Shown one piece after another: positions 55,232 to 63,842 of a DNA stretch of 64,000 nucleotides. The position numbers were made by a program, and so were the translations under genes. Origin of the DNA: Cytophagales bacterium (GTDB taxonomy: Bacteria; Bacteroidota; Bacteroidia; Cytophagales; Bernardetiaceae); the NCBI GenBank assembly GCA_013299045.1, contig JAAFJX010000016.1, forward strand, positions 28,029-92,028, in the 5' to 3' direction. Under the pieces are notes generated by a model. The model saw nothing but the letters and a program-made list of their open reading frames with translations, searched no databases and was not told where the DNA came from. Position 1 is the stretch's first letter; each line of letters begins with the position of its first letter.

Positions 55232-56068
55232 CTATTTAAGTGGTGAGTCTTCAAAGTTTTTTGGTGGTTCAATTTCCAAAAACTCTCTGTAAATGCGTTC
55301 TCTATATTCTTTTCCGAGTTTGTTTACTTCGGATATAAAGGTTTTGTAAGTGCCTTCGCCACCTATTAAGTCCCAAAACTCATTACCAATTAAAACAGAT
55401 TCATCTTCGTGCATATTGAACCAACGCATTGGAAAAGTCCATTTGTAATCTTTTTTCTTTCCATAAGGGTTGTAGGCAAGTGCATAATAAGCAAAATCTA
55501 CTTGCTTGGGGTTCATTGCCAAAAGTTTCAACATTTTTTCTTTGCTTACTTTCGTTTGGTCGCTGTTTGGCAATGGTGCTTTTATTTCAAAAGCATATTT
55601 TGTATTAGTTTCTTCGTTATGAATAAAAATGTCGCAAGTAACACTAACTGGAATTGGTTTTCCACCACCTTTTAGAATGTAGTCAAGTTCTTCTTTCCAA
55701 TTTGGCTTTACTTTCAGTTCGCCTTTTGGATTATGTTCAAGTCTGTTTAATACTTCTTGGATACGTCTTAAACTTTCAGTTCCAACGGTTCCATTTACGC
55801 TATGTCCTAATGAGCAATTTCCGTGTGCTTCAATGGCAACAACTTGTGCTAATTTCTCCCAAACTCCACCAAATGGCGTTACAAATCTTCTTTCAAAGTG
55901 CGAGCCTTTAAAAATTTCGTCAGGTACTAATGCTGCATAAAGTGGTTTTGCAGAATGGTGGGCTTCTTTTATAAATGGGTCTTTTATGAGTACATTATTC
56001 ATAACCCTGTCCATCATAGTTGAAACTACGGTTTTTATGGCTTCTGCAACTCTTTTTTTCTTACTCAT
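55232..56068 (-). CDS. TdeIII-family type II restriction endonuclease
   Basis: A 278-residue nuclease. The family start is KKRVAEAIKTVVSTMMDRVMNNVLIKDPF, then HFERRFVTPFGGVWEKLAQVVA. The probable PD-(D/E)xK core is CDIFIHNEETNTKYAFEIKAPLPNSD, with D146 and the E/K pair in FEIKAP. It cuts unmodified DNA and is placed before its methylase on one transcript. This assignment to TdeIII is from sequence recall and could be a close relative with another specificity. AT-rich composition suggests recent transfer. Confidence 0.8.
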   Translation of the reverse strand: MSKKKRVAEAIKTVVSTMMDRVMNNVLIKDPFIKEAHHSAKPLYAALVPDEIFKGSHFERRFVTPFGGVWEKLAQVVAIEAHGNCSLGHSVNGTVGTESLRRIQEVLNRLEHNPKGELKVKPNWKEELDYILKGGGKPIPVSVTCDIFIHNEETNTKYAFEIKAPLPNSDQTKVSKEKMLKLLAMNPKQVDFAYYALAYNPYGKKKDYKWTFPMRWFNMHEDESVLIGNEFWDLIGGEGTYKTFISEVNKLGKEYRERIYREFLEIEPPKNFEDSPLK

Positions 56069-56186
56069 ATTTTATTTGATGTCCAGGCTACAAATTTACA
56101 AAAATTATCTCGAAGTTTTGAGGATTGTCGGAATGTTTGGGGGCCTCTACGCTTGCAGGTAACTAATAAATTTGTCGTTTCTGAAT

Positions 56187-59100
56187 CTATTGTGCGATTC
56201 TGATGGCTAAAATAGATACGTCATCAGTTTGCTCATAGTCGCGCTTCCAGTTCAAATACTCATTTTCAAAACGTTCAGACTGCTCTGGCATGGTTAAAGC
56301 TCCCATTTCAGAAATAAACTCTCGCAGACGTTTAACCATATATTTTCGGCTAAGCTCACCGCCAAACTGGTCTTGAAAACCGTCCGTAATCATATAAATA
56401 GTGTCGCCTTCATTCAATTCTATATATTGATTGGTAAAGAATTTTTCGTTATAGAAATTACTGCCAATAGGGAAGCGGTCTCCTTTATACTGCTTAAGGC
56501 CTTCATCTTTACGCCAGATATAGATAGAGTTCATTGCACCAGCAAAGCTAACAGACTTTTGGTCTGGGCTGATGGCGCATATAGCCAAATCAATTCCGTC
56601 ATTTACTGTTTGGGTATCGGTATTCTGGTTCAGTATATTTTTTAGTGAAAAATCTAACTGTTTAAGAATAAGAGCGGGGCTAATAATTTCATTTTCAACA
56701 ACAATCTGCTGAAGCAAGTTATGTGCTACTACCGTCATGAATGCGCCCGGAACGCCGTGCCCGGTGCAATCGCCCAGAACGACAATATTGCTTTCGGGGT
56801 GCTGAGTAAACCAAGCAAAATCACCACTAATGACATCTTTGGGCTTATAAATAAAGAAGCTATGCGGGTATTCGGCGGCAATAGTGGCCTCTGAGGGCAC
56901 AAGAGCATTTTGCAAACGCCGTGCATAATGTATGCTGTCAGAGGTTTTTTTATAGGCTTGTGCAATTTGAGTAGCTTGCAAGCTGACTTGTTCGGTGAGT
57001 TCTTCTGCTTTTCTTGTTCTTTCGGCCACCAAGCGTTCCAAGCGTTCTTTGTCTATGGCTAAAGCTCTCATTCGCAGCCTATAAGCAGTAACCCCCCCCG
57101 CTAAAACAAGCAGTACCACAAGTGTTATGAAGAGCTTGGTTTGGTAAAAAAATGGTTGTTTTTCTATGCGCAAAGACGCATACTGCTCGTTCCATACGCC
57201 ATCATTGTTGGCAGCCATTACTTGAAATGTATATTGGCCATGTGGCAGATTCGTATAGCGGGCTTCGCGTTCGTTAAGCACCTCAATCCATTCTTTTTCA
57301 AAAGGATAGAGCCTATATTTAAAGCGGACTTTTTCAGGAACGATGAAACTCAAAGCAGTGAATTTGATGTTCAAATAGCGGATATCAGGCCCTACTTTTA
57401 CTTCTTTCACTTGACCATCATGTATAGGCTTTTCCTGGCCGTTTAGGGTGAGGTGCTCAATGGCTACTTTGGGTACTTTTAAATTGACATGAAACTTATC
57501 GGGATTAATACTTGCTATGCCTTTGATAGTAGGAAAAACCAACCCACCTCTGACCATAGCCGCGCGGCCTGTGGCGGTTACCTCGTCGCTAATAAGTCCT
57601 TCTGTTTTTCTAAAAATCATACAACTTACTTTTTTAATTTTGCCTTCAACAAAAGCGACAAGCTCGGTGCTTTTAACTTTAAAAATACCTCGGTTACAGC
57701 CCATCCAATAAAACCCCTTGCCATCGGGTATAATGTTAAATATAACATCGTTATCCAAGCCGTCTGTTCGTTTAATGACCTTAATTTTTCCATTTTTTTG
57801 TATGCAAGCCAAGCCCTCATTAGTAGCTACCCATAGGCGCTTTTCTCCATCTTGATACGCATCAAAAATGATATTGCTCGGCAAACCGTCGGCAATGGTT
57901 AGAGACTTAAACTTTCCATTCTGATAAAAATTAAGCCCTCCGCTGTTCGTGCATATTACCAAGCCATGCTCCTCTGTGCGCGTCAGTGCCATGATGTAAT
58001 CGTCCGAAAGGCCGTCTTTTTTTGTAAAATTTCTGACGCTACCGTCTGCATTAACTTGCGTCAGGCCACTGCGCATACCTAGCCATATAGAACCGTCCGT
58101 ATCTTTAAAAATACGTCTTATTTTGTTTGCGGGCAGCTTCTTTTCAAAATCTGCTGTTTGCACTTTCCCATTTTTAAAGATAGATGCGCCTGAGTATGTG
58201 GCTATCAATACACTACCGTCTGCCAATTCTGCAACATCGCGAACACGATTAGAAATGAGTCCTTCTGCTTCCGTAAAATTCTTGAATACGCCTTTTCGTA
58301 AAACACTTAGACCGCCATCAGTACCTATCCAGAGCGAGCCGTCGCTATGCTCATAAATAGAATTGACTACATTATTGACAAGGCCATCGCTACTTTCATA
58401 GCAGATAAAAGGACTGGGCCTAATTTTAAAAAGACCCTCTCGGTAAGTTCCTGCCCAGAGGTTGTCTTCTTCGTCTTTGTGTAGTGAAATAACAAACTCT
58501 TTTGTAAAATTAGGGATTGTTTTTTGGATACCATTCTTGATGGCAAAAAGACCGTCGTCCGTTCCCACCCAAAGTTCATCTTTTTTGTCGTCCCAAAAAA
58601 GGGCACTTGCAGACTGATAAGGATGCTTGAGCAACTTAGCCGGTACAGGTTGTACAACTTTCATACCTGCTGTTTTGATAAATCCTAAGCCGTTGTCAGT
58701 CGCTATCCAAATTTTATCCTCTTTTTGTATATAAAGTAGCTTATTAATAGAATTAGACGGTAGCCCATTTCTATCATTGAATACAGCCACAAGTTTGCCA
58801 TTTTTTACCTTTAGCAAGCCGTCTTTTTCTGTGCCAACCCATAAAAAGCCGTCCGCATCTTCCACTAAGTCGTTGGCAGCAAAATTTTTGATAGTATCAA
58901 AATGCACTTTAGAGAGAACTTTGCGGTCATACGAGAACAAATGAAGCCTCGTGCCTATCCAAAGCGTTCCTTTGCTGTCTTCCAAAACTCTATTGATGGA
59001 TTCTCCTTCTAAAAGTTGATGCTTAAATTCTTTGAACCGGTGCTGGTCATATACAGCCAAGCCGCCGCCATTGGTGCCAAACCAAGCATTTTTCTTGCGG

Positions 59101-59399
59101 TCTATACTAATATTGAGCACACCCGATGTTTTAAAAATATTCTCGTATTTAGAATCTATTCTATTGAAGCGTACACCATCAAAACGGAGAAGACCGTCAT
59201 AAGTACCCACCCAAAGAAAGCCATCATCTGTTTGATTGATACTCAGTACGGCATTGGAAGTCAGGCCATTATCACTGTTCCAGCCTGTTACATAGTATTG
59301 CTGAATGCTATCGGATAGCGTACTTTGAGCACACAAAGAAAATGGGCTTAGTAGCAGTAATGCAAAAGAAAGAAAATTGTAAAGGCAAGTAAAGCGCAT
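56187..59399 (-). CDS. Propeller sensor with Y_Y_Y domain and PP2C (SpoIIE-type) phosphatase output
   Basis: A 1070-residue signalling protein. A signal peptide (LLLLSPFSLCAQ) is followed by about 14 two-component-regulator propeller repeats (TSNAVLSINQTDDGFLWVGTYDGLLRF pattern) to about 680, a Y_Y_Y beta-sandwich (YRLYPFEKEWIEV, YTFQVMAANNDGVWNEQ), a membrane helix near 790, a coiled coil, and a C-terminal SpoIIE-like phosphatase (DVISGDFAWF, GDCTGHGVPGAFMTVVA, DGIDLAIC). Periplasmic ligand sensing is thus coupled to cytoplasmic serine phosphatase activity, probably on an anti-anti-sigma factor. The ligand is unknown. Confidence 0.9.
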   Translation of the reverse strand: MRFTCLYNFLSFALLLLSPFSLCAQSTLSDSIQQYYVTGWNSDNGLTSNAVLSINQTDDGFLWVGTYDGLLRFDGVRFNRIDSKYENIFKTSGVLNISIDRKKNAWFGTNGGGLAVYDQHRFKEFKHQLLEGESINRVLEDSKGTLWIGTRLHLFSYDRKVLSKVHFDTIKNFAANDLVEDADGFLWVGTEKDGLLKVKNGKLVAVFNDRNGLPSNSINKLLYIQKEDKIWIATDNGLGFIKTAGMKVVQPVPAKLLKHPYQSASALFWDDKKDELWVGTDDGLFAIKNGIQKTIPNFTKEFVISLHKDEEDNLWAGTYREGLFKIRPSPFICYESSDGLVNNVVNSIYEHSDGSLWIGTDGGLSVLRKGVFKNFTEAEGLISNRVRDVAELADGSVLIATYSGASIFKNGKVQTADFEKKLPANKIRRIFKDTDGSIWLGMRSGLTQVNADGSVRNFTKKDGLSDDYIMALTRTEEHGLVICTNSGGLNFYQNGKFKSLTIADGLPSNIIFDAYQDGEKRLWVATNEGLACIQKNGKIKVIKRTDGLDNDVIFNIIPDGKGFYWMGCNRGIFKVKSTELVAFVEGKIKKVSCMIFRKTEGLISDEVTATGRAAMVRGGLVFPTIKGIASINPDKFHVNLKVPKVAIEHLTLNGQEKPIHDGQVKEVKVGPDIRYLNIKFTALSFIVPEKVRFKYRLYPFEKEWIEVLNEREARYTNLPHGQYTFQVMAANNDGVWNEQYASLRIEKQPFFYQTKLFITLVVLLVLAGGVTAYRLRMRALAIDKERLERLVAERTRKAEELTEQVSLQATQIAQAYKKTSDSIHYARRLQNALVPSEATIAAEYPHSFFIYKPKDVISGDFAWFTQHPESNIVVLGDCTGHGVPGAFMTVVAHNLLQQIVVENEIISPALILKQLDFSLKNILNQNTDTQTVNDGIDLAICAISPDQKSVSFAGAMNSIYIWRKDEGLKQYKGDRFPIGSNFYNEKFFTNQYIELNEGDTIYMITDGFQDQFGGELSRKYMVKRLREFISEMGALTMPEQSERFENEYLNWKRDYEQTDDVSILAIRIAQ

Positions 59400-59443
59400 C
59401 AAAAAAGCTAATAAATACTTGAATTTGTACAAGCAATGGCTTG

Positions 59444-59451
59444 CAAATTTA
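59444..59451 (-). promoter_or_regulatory. Promoter element of the propeller sensor gene
   Basis: TAAATTTG on the minus strand, 45 bp before the ATG at 59399; this supports the shorter start. Confidence 0.55.
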
Positions 59452-59611
59452 TACATTGCAAATTTCTATTACAAATATTAGTCCGAATTATGTGTAAAAA
59501 CATTTTGTAGTATAAAACATAACCCAAAATAGATTTAGGACAGCACTAGTAGTCAATTTTTATATGTGGTTAATTAGACAGATAAAAGCGCCTTTCTCTG
59601 CCTAATTTTGA

Positions 59612-59619
59612 TAACTTTG
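59612..59619 (+). promoter_or_regulatory. Promoter element of the prenyl synthase gene
   Basis: TAACTTTG, 29 bp before the ATG at 59648. Confidence 0.6.
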
Positions 59620-59647
59620 CGGTTCTAATCATCATGCTCTTGAATTT

Positions 59648-60640
59648 ATGTCTGTCGCTATTCAATTCTCCCTACCAGCCGCCCTACAACTCATTAAGCA
59701 GGAAGTCAATGATTTACAACTTGGGCAGCAGCCGGCTTCTCTCTATGACCCGCTTTACTATATGATGCAACTTGGCGGTAAACGCATGCGTCCTTTGCTA
59801 ACTCTCTTTGGTTGTGCTCTTTATACGCCTCAGTGGGCCAAGTCCATTATGCCCGCTCTGGGTGCCGAGGTTTTTCATAACTTTACGCTCATACACGACG
59901 ACCTCATGGACAATGCCGATGTGCGCCGTGGGAAGCCCACCGTACACGTCAAATGGAATATGCCTACCGCTGTACTTTCTGGTGATGTGATGCTTGTAAA
60001 AGCCTACCAACTTATGATGCAAAGCCCAGAACATAGCCTCCGCATTGTTCTGGATAAATTTAACCGTATGGCAGCTGGAGTTTGCGAAGGACAACAGTAC
60101 GATATGCAATACGCACAGGCCTATGAAGTGAGCTTGATGCAGTATTTAGAAATGATAAAGTTAAAAACAGCGATTCTGCCTGCATTTTGCCTCGAAATAG
60201 GCGCTATCATTGGCGGTGCGCCCGAACCTGAAGCCCAAAAATTGTATGAATTAGGCATATTGCTTGGGATAGGTTTTCAACTCATGGACGACCTGCTAGA
60301 CGTTTACGGCAATCCAGATGCCTTCGGCAAGCAAATGGGGGGCGATATTATAGAAAACAAAAATACTTTTCTCCTTATTAAAGCCAAACAAATTGCGCAA
60401 TCTTATATGGCAGAAGAGTTGCGTTATTGGCTTGAAGCCAAAGAGTTCAAGCCCGACGAAAAAATTGTAGCGGTGCGCGGCATCTATGACTTCCTAAATA
60501 TTAAAGAACTTACTACAAAGGAAATAGAGTCATATTTTAGTAGAGCCGTCCTTGTTCTAAATTCACTGGAGTTTGCAGACCAAGGTGTCAAGACAACCTT
60601 TAAAGATTACATCAGCGACATTGCGCACCGAAGTTTTTAG
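59648..60640 (+). CDS. Polyprenyl (farnesyl/geranylgeranyl) diphosphate synthase
   Basis: A 330-residue trans-prenyltransferase. The first aspartate-rich motif is IHDDLMD (D84, D85, D88), the second LMDDLLDV, and the IPP-binding region GGKRMRP is at about 43-49. F79, five residues before the first aspartate, is a bulky residue that normally limits products to C15-C20. Isoprenoid diphosphates feed quinones, undecaprenol or carotenoids. No other isoprenoid gene is near. Confidence 0.9.
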   Translation: MSVAIQFSLPAALQLIKQEVNDLQLGQQPASLYDPLYYMMQLGGKRMRPLLTLFGCALYTPQWAKSIMPALGAEVFHNFTLIHDDLMDNADVRRGKPTVHVKWNMPTAVLSGDVMLVKAYQLMMQSPEHSLRIVLDKFNRMAAGVCEGQQYDMQYAQAYEVSLMQYLEMIKLKTAILPAFCLEIGAIIGGAPEPEAQKLYELGILLGIGFQLMDDLLDVYGNPDAFGKQMGGDIIENKNTFLLIKAKQIAQSYMAEELRYWLEAKEFKPDEKIVAVRGIYDFLNIKELTTKEIESYFSRAVLVLNSLEFADQGVKTTFKDYISDIAHRSF

Positions 60641-60730
60641 GCAAAGTGTATTTCTTAAACTAGTTTAAGTTTTTGTTGCTAGAATTACCTTTACTTTACG
60701 CTGTTTTAAATACAACAACTAATTCATCTC

Positions 60731-60738
60731 TAAATTTG
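60731..60738 (+). promoter_or_regulatory. Promoter element of the yceI gene
   Basis: TAAATTTG, only 10 bp before the ATG, implying an almost leaderless mRNA. Confidence 0.55.
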
Positions 60739-60748
60739 ATTACCTGCT

Positions 60749-61339
60749 ATGAAAAAACAAATAGCTCTTACTCTCACATTTTTGGCCGCTTTTGTAAGCC
60801 TTGGCTATGCTCAAATGCAGGCTTGGAAACTGGATAAATCCCACTCTTCGGTAGGTTTTGCTATCGACCATATGGTTATTTCGGAAACCAAGGGTGAGTT
60901 TGATGACTTTAGCTTGAACGTTATGGCTGATAAAGCAGATTTTACTGATGCCAAATATGATATAACCATACAAGTAAAAAGCATCAATACCAAAGATGCA
61001 AAGCGCGATGAGCACCTGGTAGGCACTGATTTCTTTGATGCAGGGCAGTACCCCACAATTACTTTTAAGGGCGTACAGTTCAAAAAAGTATCAGGCAAAA
61101 AGTATAAAGCTATTGGTAGCCTCACGATGCACGGCGTAACGAAGCAAGTTACTTTTGACGCGGTATTTAACGGTATAGTCAAAGACCCTTGGGGTAGTAC
61201 TAGGGCAGGTTTGGTGCTTTCTGGCGAAATAGACCGTTATGCGTTCGGATTGAAGTACAACGCTATGCTTGAAGCTGGTGGTGCAGTTATTGGCCAAAAA
61301 GTGCGTATCTCATGTAGCTTCGAGTTGATAAAGAGCTAG
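60749..61339 (+). CDS. YceI-family periplasmic lipid-binding protein
   Basis: A 196-residue exported protein with a signal peptide (LTLTFLAAFVSLGYA). The YceI lipocalin-like fold is shown by WKLDKSHSSVGFAIDHMVISETKGEFDDF, ITIQVKSINTKDAKRDEHLVGTDFFDAGQYPTI, and GSLTMHGVTKQV. Family members bind polyisoprenoids, and the prenyl synthase lies just upstream on the same strand, which agrees with this but does not prove it. Convergent with the Cdd1 gene. Confidence 0.93.
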   Translation: MKKQIALTLTFLAAFVSLGYAQMQAWKLDKSHSSVGFAIDHMVISETKGEFDDFSLNVMADKADFTDAKYDITIQVKSINTKDAKRDEHLVGTDFFDAGQYPTITFKGVQFKKVSGKKYKAIGSLTMHGVTKQVTFDAVFNGIVKDPWGSTRAGLVLSGEIDRYAFGLKYNAMLEAGGAVIGQKVRISCSFELIKS

Positions 61340-61369
61340 TTATTTGCTACATAGGTATGAATCCTTTTG

Positions 61370-61410
61370 AAAGAAAAGGCTCGTCATTGTGGCAAGCCTT
61401 TTTCTTTTTG
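61370..61410. terminator. Bidirectional terminator between yceI and the Cdd1 gene
   Basis: AAGAAAAGGCT and AGCCTTTTTCTT flank a 13-base loop. It overlaps the last codons of the Cdd1 gene. Confidence 0.75.
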
Positions 61411-61860
61411 AGGTCTGCTTTGGGGATAACCGTTTTCAGCGCGAAACTTTTTTCGTTCTTTGGTAAAGTCCCACCACGTTTTTGTCATGTCATTTGTGTT
61501 TGCAAAATGCACGACTAATCTAAATTGGTCTTCAACGCAAGGGTCAATCCAATACCCTTTTTTCTGTTCGTATTCGTCGGTGAGTGTAGCACCGTCTTTT
61601 TGTTTTAGTTCGTTGAGTGAATAATACCCTAAAAACACAAGGTCTTCGGCAAACTTAATTCCCACCGAAGGAACGGTTTGAAATTCTGCTAACGCATAAA
61701 TTTCTTTTGCTCTTTCTGTGGTAGTGTTTAAGAACACTGCCAATTCGTCAATTGCGAAGTCAAGAATGTTAGCAATTTTGATTTTATGCTTTCTCAAATT
61801 TGCTTTTTCAAGGTCTGTCAGCGGAAGTTTTATATTTGTCTTATTTTTCATCTTCGGCAA
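61384..61860 (-). CDS. Helix-hairpin-helix protein of the Cdd1 (pathogenicity locus) family
   Basis: A 158-residue protein. The Cdd1-type helix-hairpin-helix region is LAEFQTVPSVGIKFAEDLVFLGYYSLNELKQKDG, followed by the diagnostic KGYWIDPCVEDQFRLVVHFA and KTWWDFTKERKKFR. The family is of unknown role and probably binds DNA. It starts within the 3' end of the VOC gene (20-base overlap), so the two are coupled. AT-rich, as the rest of this group. Confidence 0.82.
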   Translation of the reverse strand: MPKMKNKTNIKLPLTDLEKANLRKHKIKIANILDFAIDELAVFLNTTTERAKEIYALAEFQTVPSVGIKFAEDLVFLGYYSLNELKQKDGATLTDEYEQKKGYWIDPCVEDQFRLVVHFANTNDMTKTWWDFTKERKKFRAENGYPQSRPQKEKGLPQ

Positions 61861-62218
61861 AAGTCAGCAAATAACCGTTATTATCTTCTATTGAAAATTC
61901 AGTAGCACTGTAAAATGTCTTTTCAAGTTCTTTAACCACTTTTACGTTGTCTTTTATCTGGTCAAAGAATTTTCTGATTTCAGTTGTCTGAATATACAAA
62001 AGCAATGAGCCACCGTTTTGCCTTGAAATCATTGGCAAGTCGTTGCCTAAACTTTCAAAAGTCTGAAACATAAAAGTTACGTTTCCGCAAGTCATCATTG
62101 CCCAAACAATGTCGCCTTGTTCGGGAACTGTCGTAACAACATTAAAGCCTAATTGTTTGTAAAAATCAATCGTCTGTTTAATGTCGGTTACAAAAATGTT
62201 TGGTGATACTGTTTCCAT
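61841..62218 (-). CDS. VOC-superfamily (glyoxalase/bleomycin resistance-like) protein
   Basis: A 125-residue VOC protein made of two beta-alpha-beta-beta-beta modules: METVSPNIFVTDIKQTIDFYKQLGF, MTCGNVTFMFQ, GGSLLLYIQT, FSIEDNNGYLLTFAE. Such proteins bind a metal and act as lyases, isomerases or drug-binding proteins; here the metal ligands cannot be assigned safely. It begins 46 bp after the GTT end of attC-like site C, as expected for a cassette gene. Confidence 0.85.
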   Translation of the reverse strand: METVSPNIFVTDIKQTIDFYKQLGFNVVTTVPEQGDIVWAMMTCGNVTFMFQTFESLGNDLPMISRQNGGSLLLYIQTTEIRKFFDQIKDNVKVVKELEKTFYSATEFSIEDNNGYLLTFAEDEK

Positions 62219-62263
62219 ATTTTTCTTGTTTTGTCTATCTGCATAGTGGTTGTCTAAGGTTGC

Positions 62264-62400
62264 CCATAACGGTTTTAGGCTTTGCGAAGGTGAGGATTAG
62301 AAGTGCAAATGTTTATATCAGCACAAATGTAAAACAGGATTTCAAAAATTCAATAAAGCACTTTTGCCCCGCTTGCGCCAAGCCTATGTGCTTGTTGCAC
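62264..62400 (-). repeat. attC-like site C
   Basis: Minus strand: GTGCAACAAGCACATAGGC, then GGCGCAAGCGGGG, an AT-rich spacer, then CTCACCTTCGC, AAAGCCTAAAACCGTTATGG. The arms AGGCTTGGCGCAAG and CTTCGCAAAGCCT pair with a few mismatches. The GTT end lies just before the VOC gene. Confidence 0.5.
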
Positions 62401-62575
62401 AACTTACTTTTCAAAAATACAAAACTAATTTCATTCTGCAAAAAAATGCCAAAGATAATTTTTATCGCAAATTAGCACAAGTGCTTGATTTACAGTTTAT
62501 TTATAGAGAAACTGCTCATTACTACGGAACAGAAGGTCAAGAATCTATTGACCCTGTTGTATTTGTTTTTTCAGC
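62388..62575 (+). pseudogene. Remnant of an IS1182-like transposase N-terminus
   Basis: The plus-strand reading includes NAKDNFYRKLAQVLDLQFIY, then GTEGQESIDPVVF, which recalls the opening of Bacteroidota IS1182-family transposases (FYRRLKEVLDLQFLYK.. GQKSIDPVVFFKL). After VVFVF the similarity stops and no catalytic region follows. The first 67 bases (62387-62453) recur at 63776-63842 with one difference, so a second still shorter remnant exists there. The family name is from recall. Confidence 0.55.
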
Positions 62576-62793
62576 AAAACAACAATTTAATGCCCTCAAG
62601 AGCGCAATATTAAGCCCTCGAAATTTTTACAAAAAATAGCGAAGCCTAATTTTAGCCTCGCTCAGAATGGTTTTATGCAAGCCGAAATCTTTTGAAATTC
62701 TTGGTTTTTGAATTTTTGTCGTAGTTGTGCAACGGTTACGTGTGTTGGGCGAAGTGCCGTAGGCACGAGTGCAACAAGGGTGTAATCCCCGCT

Positions 62794-62842
62794 CCGTTGT
62801 GGCGAAGTGCCTGAGCGAAGCGAAGGCATTTCGCCACAACGG
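62794..62842. repeat. 49-bp near-perfect palindrome with GAGCGAAGCGAA loop
   Basis: CCGTTGTGGCGAAGTGCCT pairs with AGGCATTTCGCCACAACGG (one mismatch in 19) around the loop GAGCGAAGCGA. The same GAGCGAAGCGAA motif sits in the loop of the hairpin at 63711-63774. It adjoins attC-like site B. Confidence 0.75.
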
Positions 62843-62965
62843 AAAAGGCTTGGCGCAGGTGGGTTGTAGAAAGTACCAAAGTTCAAATTTAGTACCAAAG
62901 TTAATAGAAAGTACAAATGTTCAGCCTTCTACTAAAGCCCCACTTTTGCCAAACCCATGTTAGCG
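62834..62965 (-). repeat. attC-like site B, at the 3' end of the O-methyltransferase gene
   Basis: Minus strand: CGCTAACATGGGTTTGGC at one end and GCGCCAAGCCTTTTCCGTTG at the other; the arms pair. The AT-rich centre contains three copies of GTACTTTCT/TTGGTACT-like units. About 90% identical to site A 9.3 kb away. Confidence 0.65.
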
Positions 62966-62976
62966 GTTGCCGTAGT

Positions 62977-63654
62977 TTATTTAGAAAGCCTATTAACTAC
63001 TGCAACAACCATTCCGTCGTGTTCTTTAACTCCAACTGTTTGTAAAATTGTAGCGGTAACATTTTTGTTTTTTCTCAAACTTTCATTTAATCTTTGAACA
63101 CCTAATACTTTTTCATCAGAACTATTGTCATCAAGCACTTTTCCTTCTCGTATGACATTATCGCATACTATTATTGTCCCTTCTCTGGAAAGTTTGATAG
63201 CAAGTTCAAAATATTCTGTATATGGTGGTTTGTCAGCATCTATAAATATAAAGTCGAACGGTTCTTCTTTTTTTTCAATAAAAGTTGGTAAGATATCCAA
63301 TGCTCTACCAACTCTGATATCTACTTTTTCTGAAAGCCCAGCGTTTTTAATATTCCTTTTTGCTACATCACTATAATGTTTGTCAATTTCTAAAGAAATT
63401 AATTTTCCATTGGATGGTAAAGCTCTTGCCATCCAAATTGTACTATAACCTCCCAATGTTCCTAATTCTAAAACTCTTTTTGCATTACAAGAAATCATAA
63501 GTACTTGTAAAAGTTTTCCATGATTTGCCGATACGCTCATTTGAGGAATATTTTCTTCAGCAAGAGATTTAATTACATCAGAAAGTATTTTATCTTCCTG
63601 AGCTGATATGTCGCTTATATAGTTGTCTACTCTTTCAAAAATTTTTTCGTCCAT
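62977..63654 (-). CDS. CCoAOMT-like O-methyltransferase
   Basis: A 225-residue SAM-dependent methyltransferase from the ATG at 63654. It has VLELGTLGGYSTIWMARALP (SAM motif I), ISLEIDKHY, the metal/catechol site FDFIFIDADKPPYTEYFELAI and IIVCDNVIREGKVLD. The family methylates catechol-like hydroxyls with a divalent metal. It starts 43 bp after the GTTAGCG end of attC-like site D and ends 12 bp before site B, so it forms a complete cassette-like unit. AT-rich composition unlike the chromosomal backbone. Confidence 0.88.
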   Translation of the reverse strand: MDEKIFERVDNYISDISAQEDKILSDVIKSLAEENIPQMSVSANHGKLLQVLMISCNAKRVLELGTLGGYSTIWMARALPSNGKLISLEIDKHYSDVAKRNIKNAGLSEKVDIRVGRALDILPTFIEKKEEPFDFIFIDADKPPYTEYFELAIKLSREGTIIVCDNVIREGKVLDDNSSDEKVLGVQRLNESLRKNKNVTATILQTVGVKEHDGMVVAVVNRLSK

Positions 63655-63696
63655 CTTTAATTTATATTTTATTGTTAAGTTTTTCAAAACGGTTAC

Positions 63697-63789
63697 CGCT
63701 AACGGAGCGGGGATTTGCGAAGTTACAAAAAATATGAGCGAAGCGAATAAATTTTTTGTAATTTTGCAAATCCCTTGTGCTTGTTGCAC
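63697..63789 (-). repeat. attC-like site D with strong hairpin
   Basis: Minus strand: GTGCAACAAGCACAA, then an inverted repeat with arms GGGATTTGCAAAATTACAAA and TTTGTAACTTCGCAAATCCC, and the end CCGCTCCGTTAGCGG. The loop carries the TTCGCTTCGCTC motif. GTTAGCG (63697-63703) is the exact complement of the CGCTAAC that starts site B. Confidence 0.6.
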
Positions 63790-63842
63790 AACTTGCTTTT
63801 CAAAAATACAAAACTAATTTCATTCTGCAAAAAAATGCCAAA
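63776..63842 (+). repeat. 67-bp duplicate of the transposase-remnant start
   Basis: Same as 62387-62453 except one base; begins TGTGCTTGTTGCACAACTT and ends ATGCCAAA. It overlaps the outer end of site D. Confidence 0.8.
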
